Positions 58,464-64,000 of a DNA stretch of 64,000 nucleotides are shown here, piece after piece. Source of the DNA: Luteimonas saliphila (lineage in GTDB: Bacteria; Pseudomonadota; Gammaproteobacteria; Xanthomonadales; Xanthomonadaceae); contig NZ_JAETWA010000030.1 of assembly GCF_016774335.1 (NCBI RefSeq), forward strand, positions 1-64,000, given 5' to 3'. How positions within the stretch are numbered: position 1 is the stretch's first letter; each line of letters starts with the position of its first letter. Both the position numbers and the translations under genes were made by a program. The notes below the pieces were generated by a model. That model saw nothing but the letters and a program-made list of their open reading frames with translations, made no database searches and was not told where the DNA came from.

Positions 58464-59597
58464 TCAGGAGGTCATCCGCTCCCAGAAACCGCGGACGCCG
58501 TCGACGAAGGTGCTGGATTTTGGCGAATGCCGGCGGGCGCCGTCGCCGACGAAGGTGGCCTCGAACCTGTCGAGCAGGTCGCGCTGCTCCGGGGTCAGGT
58601 TGACCGGTGTTTCGACCACCACCTTGCAGTAGAGGTCGCCGGGCGCGCGGCTGCGCACCGACTTCACGCCCTTGTCGCGCAGACGGAACACCTTGCCGGT
58701 CTGGGTTTCGGCGGGAACGCGGATTTCCGCCTCGCCGCCGAGGGTAGGCACGCGCACCGTGTCGCCGAGTGCGGCCTGCGAGAACCGGATCGGCACCTCG
58801 CAGTGCAGGTCGTCGCCGTCGCGCTCGAAGATCGGGTGGGGACGCACCCGGACTTCCACGTATAGGTCGCCGGGCGACGACCCGGGCGGCCCGGCTTCAC
58901 CCTCGCCCGCCAGGCGGATGCGGTCGCCGTTGTCGACGCCCGCCGGGATCTTGACCGAGAGCACCTTCTCCTCCTCGACGCGGCCATTGCCATGGCAGGT
59001 CTTGCAGGGATTGGCGATGGTCTGGCCACGACCATGGCAGTGCGGGCACGGCTGCTGCATCGAGAAGATGCCGCGCTGGAAGCGCACCTGGCCGCGGCCG
59101 TGGCAGGTGCCGCAGGTCTCGAGCTTGCGGTCCTCCGAACCGGTGCCGGCGCAGTCGCCGCATTCGGCCAGGGTCGGGATCTCGATGCGCTTGTCGAGGC
59201 CTGCCACCGCCTCCTCGAGATCGAGCTCCATCACGTAGCCGACGTCGGCGCCGCGGCGCGGCCCGCCGCGCGCGCCACCGCCGCCGAAGATGTTGCCGAA
59301 GATGTCGCCGAAGATGTCGCCCATGTCGGCGCCACCGAAGCCGCCCGGGCCCGCGTTGCCGCCGCCCATGCCGTGCTCGAACGCGGCGTGTCCGTGCTGG
59401 TCGTAGAGCCGGCGCTTGCCGCCGTCCGACAGCACCTCGTAGGCCTCCTTGCACTCCTTGAAGCGCATCTCGGCCTCGTGGTCCCCCGGGTTGCGGTCCG
59501 GGTGGAACTTCATCGCGCAGCGGCGATAGGCCTTCTTCAGGTCCTCCTCGCTGGCATCGCGCGGGACGCCGAGGGCTTCGTAGTAGTCGCGTTTCAT
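58464..59597 (-). CDS. dnaJ: Chaperone protein DnaJ
   Basis: 377 residues. Co-chaperone that loads substrates on DnaK. J domain with HPD in [12 protein letters not shown], Gly-rich region ([20 protein letters not shown]), four zinc repeats ([40 protein letters not shown]) and the C-terminal substrate-binding domain. Complete and of normal length. Last gene of hrcA-grpE-dnaK-dnaJ; the 123-base spacer from dnaK holds a long inverted repeat. Confidence 0.98.
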   Translation of the reverse strand: MKRDYYEALGVPRDASEEDLKKAYRRCAMKFHPDRNPGDHEAEMRFKECKEAYEVLSDGGKRRLYDQHGHAAFEHGMGGGNAGPGGFGGADMGDIFGDIFGNIFGGGGARGGPRRGADVGYVMELDLEEAVAGLDKRIEIPTLAECGDCAGTGSEDRKLETCGTCHGRGQVRFQRGIFSMQQPCPHCHGRGQTIANPCKTCHGNGRVEEEKVLSVKIPAGVDNGDRIRLAGEGEAGPPGSSPGDLYVEVRVRPHPIFERDGDDLHCEVPIRFSQAALGDTVRVPTLGGEAEIRVPAETQTGKVFRLRDKGVKSVRSRAPGDLYCKVVVETPVNLTPEQRDLLDRFEATFVGDGARRHSPKSSTFVDGVRGFWERMTS

Positions 59598-59610
59598 GGA
59601 GACGGGATTC

Positions 59611-59720
59611 GTGATTCGTTATTGGTGATTCGGAACGGCGAAAGCGGACTCCAGGGGATCGTGACGGAAAAAGCGGAGCCGAAACCCCGCTTCTTCCGGT
59701 CGCCAATCACCGATCACCAA

Positions 59721-59724
<4 letters not shown>
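59611..59724 (-). repeat. Inverted repeat in the dnaK-dnaJ spacer
   Basis: GTGATTCGTTATTGGTGATT (59611-59630) and a near complement (59705-59724, 17 of 20 pairs) flank a smaller stem (AAGCGG / CCGCTT followed by TTT on the minus strand). The right arm includes the dnaK stop. It may partly terminate or process the mRNA to lower dnaJ relative to dnaK. Confidence 0.55.
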
Positions 59725-61640
<1,916 letters not shown>

Positions 61641-61748
61641 TGTGGTTCCCTCTGGGATCTGGTTCTGGTGGGCGGCGCAGCCGCCGATGACGCGTATCTG
61701 GGGCTGCCGCGGCGGCGCTTCAAGCGTCGCCGGGCGGTTCTTTCAGCA

Positions 61749-62255
61749 TCAGTCGTGCTTGGCCACGGCGACCAGCGCGGGGCGCAGCAGCTGCTCGTTG
61801 AGGATGTAGCCCTTCTGGAACACCTGGACAACGGCCCCCGGAGCCACGTCGGCGGACTCGACCGCGCTCATCGCCTGGTGGCGGTCGGGATCGAAACCGT
61901 CGCCGGGCGCGGGAGCGACCTCGACCAGGCCGGCGTTCTCGCAGACGCGGGTGAGTTCGCGCAGGGTCAGCACCACCCCGTCGCGCAGCGGGTCCTCCGC
62001 CGGGGCGGTGTTGAGCGCGGCCTCGAGGCTGTCGAACACCGGCAGCAGTTCGCCCAGCAGCTGCTTGTTGGCGAAGCGGCAGGCGTTGCGCACGTCGCGT
62101 TCGAGGCGTTTGCGCTGGTTCTCGATGTCTGCGCGGTCGAGCAGCGACTGCGCGCGGAGCTGTTCGAGTTCGGTCTCGAGGGCCCGGATCCGGCCGTCGC
62201 GGCCGTGTTCTTCTTCGGCCGCGGTGGCGGCGTCCTGCATGGGTTCGGTGGTCAT
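61749..62255 (-). CDS. grpE: Nucleotide exchange factor GrpE
   Basis: 168 residues. Long N-terminal helix (LETELEQLRAQSLLDRADIE, NQRKRLERDVRNACRFANKQ) for dimerisation, then the beta wing with PGDGFDPDRHQAMSAVES and VQVFQKGYILNEQLLRPALV. Releases ADP from DnaK. Located between hrcA and dnaK, all on the minus strand. Confidence 0.97.
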   Translation of the reverse strand: MTTEPMQDAATAAEEEHGRDGRIRALETELEQLRAQSLLDRADIENQRKRLERDVRNACRFANKQLLGELLPVFDSLEAALNTAPAEDPLRDGVVLTLRELTRVCENAGLVEVAPAPGDGFDPDRHQAMSAVESADVAPGAVVQVFQKGYILNEQLLRPALVAVAKHD

Positions 62256-62299
62256 GTCCTGGCGTGGGCTGGGCGGTCGTCAGGCCGCCGACCCGCCAG

Positions 62300-63361
62300 C
62301 TATGGGGCCGGCGGTTCCGGATTCAAGGCGGCACCGAGCACGTCGGCGGCCGCCTGCACCACCGGGATCACGCGCTCGTAGGCCATCCGGGTCGGGCCGA
62401 TCACCCCCAGCACGCCCAGCACCCTGCCGCCGGCGCCGTAGGGTGCGGTCACCAGCGACACGCCCTCCAGCGGCGCCAGCCCGGTCTCCTCGCCGATGAA
62501 GATGCGCACGCCCGGCGCCTTGATCGTGCGCTCCAGCAACTGCAGGATCTCGCGCTTGCGGGCGAAGGCCTCGAACAGCTCGCGCAGGCGGTCGAGGTCG
62601 GACAGATCCTGGACCCCGATCAGCCGGGTCTGGCCGGCGACCAGCATGTCGTCGCTGTCGGCCGGGGCCAGCGCCTGCTCGGCCAGTTCCACGGTGTGCG
62701 AGAGCAGCGCTTCCATCTCGTCGCGCGCGGCCTGCAGCTCGTGCACCAGGGTGGCGCGGATCTCGGCCACCGGACGGCCGGCGAAATGGGCGTTCAGGTA
62801 ATTGGCGACGCGCTCGAGCTCCGAGGCGTCGTAGGGACGGCGGGTCTGGATGATGCGGTTCTGCACGTCGTGGTCGGCGAACACCAGGATCGCCATCACC
62901 CGCTGCCCGTCCAGCGGCACGAAGTCGATGTGGCGGAAGGCGAACTGCTCGCGCCGGGGCACCGAGACCACGCCGACGAAGTGGGTCATCGCCGAGACCA
63001 GCTCCGAGGCGCTGCCGAGCAGCGACTGGGTGGTGCCCGACCCTCCGGCCAGTTCGCCGCGCAACCGCGCCATCTCCGTGTTGGCCAACGGCTGCACCTG
63101 CAGCAGCGAATCGACGAACACCCGGTAGCCCTGGGCCGTCGGGATCCGCCCGGCCGAGGTGTGCGGGGCCGACAGCAGGCCCTGGTCCTCGAGGTCGGCG
63201 AGGATGTTGCGGATCGTCGCCGGGCTCACGTCCAGCCCCGAGTGCCGGGCCAGGGTCTGCGAGCCCACCGGCCCGCCGTCGCGGATGTGCCGCGCGATCA
63301 GCGTGCGCAGCAATTGCCGCGCGCGCGGGTCGAGGTGGGTACCGGGCGGAGAGACGGCCAT
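62300..63361 (-). CDS. hrcA: Heat-inducible transcription repressor HrcA
   Basis: 353 residues from ATG at 63361. Winged helix (LDPRARQLLRTLIARHIRDG, DVSPATIRNILADLEDQGLL, HTSAGRIPTAQGYRVFVDSL) and the GAF-like HrcA domain ending VIGPTRMAYERVIPVVQAAA. Represses heat-shock genes through CIRCE elements; no CIRCE is visible upstream of this operon, so its targets may be elsewhere (for example groESL) and this operon may depend on a heat-shock sigma factor. First gene of the operon; the open frame continues upstream of the ATG. Confidence 0.95.
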   Translation of the reverse strand: MAVSPPGTHLDPRARQLLRTLIARHIRDGGPVGSQTLARHSGLDVSPATIRNILADLEDQGLLSAPHTSAGRIPTAQGYRVFVDSLLQVQPLANTEMARLRGELAGGSGTTQSLLGSASELVSAMTHFVGVVSVPRREQFAFRHIDFVPLDGQRVMAILVFADHDVQNRIIQTRRPYDASELERVANYLNAHFAGRPVAEIRATLVHELQAARDEMEALLSHTVELAEQALAPADSDDMLVAGQTRLIGVQDLSDLDRLRELFEAFARKREILQLLERTIKAPGVRIFIGEETGLAPLEGVSLVTAPYGAGGRVLGVLGVIGPTRMAYERVIPVVQAAADVLGAALNPEPPAP

Positions 63362-63609
63362 CGCCGCGATTAGATCGCCGATCGTCCGTGCGGAGCAAGC
63401 GACGGGTGATTCCGCCGTGCGCAGCCGGGCGGCAGCCGGGCGGCGCACGTCGAAGGCGCGGCGGGTGCGCGGCAGGGCGGGGCCCGGAGTGCGCACGACA
63501 GCCGGACGACCACGCGGCCTCGCCGCGCCGATCCCCGGCCTGGCGCGGACCGCGCGCGGCCCGCATTGCGTCTCGGCGGTTGAGAACGCGCGCACTACAA
63601 TGCCCGACC

Positions 63610-64000
63610 ATGCTCAGGCGCCTCACCCTTCGCGATTTCGCCGTCGTCTCGGCCTCCGAACTCGAGTTCGGCCCGGGCATGACGGTGATTTCCGGCGAGA
63701 CCGGCGCCGGCAAGTCGCTGCTGGTCGACGCCCTCGGCTTCCTATCCGGGCTGCGCGCCGATGCCGGGATGGTCCGGCACGGCGCGGCGCGCGCCGAGCT
63801 GCATGCCGACTTCGACCCCGCCGATGCGCCGGTCGCGCTCGACTGGCTGCGCGAGCAGGAGTTCGACGACGGCCAGGCCTGCACCCTGCGCCGAACCCTG
63901 CGCGCGGACGGCGGTTCGCGCGCCTGGATCAACGGCCGCCCGGCGACCCTGTCGCAACTCTCGCAACTGGCCGGCCTGCTGGTCGAGATCCACGGCCAGC
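63610..64000 (+). CDS. recN: DNA repair protein RecN, N-terminal part (3' end outside window)
   Basis: The first 130 codons from ATG at 63610 (MLRRLTLRDFAVVSASELEF) run to the window edge with no stop. SMC-like ATPase for double-strand-break repair: Walker A VISGETGAGKSLLVDALGFL (about residues 26-45), then RRTLRADGGSRAWINGRPAT and LLVEIHGQ, all family blocks. Divergent from hrcA with about 250 bases between, as in many gammaproteobacteria. No LexA-like operator was obvious before the ATG. Confidence 0.95.
   Translation, partial: MLRRLTLRDFAVVSASELEFGPGMTVISGETGAGKSLLVDALGFLSGLRADAGMVRHGAARAELHADFDPADAPVALDWLREQEFDDGQACTLRRTLRADGGSRAWINGRPATLSQLSQLAGLLVEIHGQ

Overview
High-GC genomic DNA whose gene content and order point to the Xanthomonadaceae/Lysobacteraceae (Lysobacter-like). 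The strongest evidence is a complete diffusible-signal-factor (rpf) quorum-sensing locus embedded in the order acnB-acnA-rpfB-rpfF-rpfC-rpfG-lysS-prfB-...-rpfD-...-recJ-rpfE-greA-carB-carA-dapB-dnaJ-dnaK-grpE-hrcA-recN, an arrangement typical of xanthomonads. An integron-type attC of xanthomonad style and GTAGGAGC-type REP sequences support the same placement. No rRNA, tRNA, CRISPR array or plasmid/phage origin was seen.

Layout. 1-1.4 kb: right end of an IS3-family element that cut into an orphan integron cassette array (two cassette genes, one attC, no integrase). 1.65-7.3 kb: a small conserved gene, an L,D-transpeptidase/Lpp-type lipoprotein pair, and a Fur-box-controlled TonB receptor, PepSY membrane protein and 39-residue membrane peptide; a decayed second copy of the 1.65 kb gene lies at 7.1 kb. 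7.3-18.6 kb: housekeeping genes rarA, lolA, ftsK, ald, trxB, a phosphoesterase, an acetyltransferase-like gene, aat and infA. 18.7-26.7 kb: a DUF885 protein, clpA/clpS, a Nudix gene, mnmA and hflD. The gap before clpA holds two composite hairpin elements. 27.2-33.5 kb: aconitases AcnB and AcnA, separated by a vapBC toxin-antitoxin pair.

34.3-40.4 kb: rpfB and rpfF (signal turnover and synthesis) face rpfG and rpfC (HD-GYP regulator and hybrid sensor kinase). DSF made by RpfF is expected to be sensed by RpfC, which signals to the c-di-GMP phosphodiesterase RpfG. Two more c-di-GMP genes (a GGDEF protein at 43.5 kb and a GAF-EAL protein at 57 kb) and the LytTR gene rpfD are nearby. 40.6-56.9 kb: lysS, prfB with its programmed frameshift, rpfD, an acyltransferase, recJ-rpfE-greA-carB-carA and dapB. 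58.5-64 kb: the heat-shock operon hrcA-grpE-dnaK-dnaJ and the start of divergent recN.

Most genes are tightly packed, with many 1-8 base overlaps. Points for follow-up are the orphan cassettes, the structured leaders upstream of ald and carA, the paired 110-bp hairpin elements, the small membrane protein in the iron operon, the palindromes upstream of rpfB and vapB, and remnants of duplicated gene ends.
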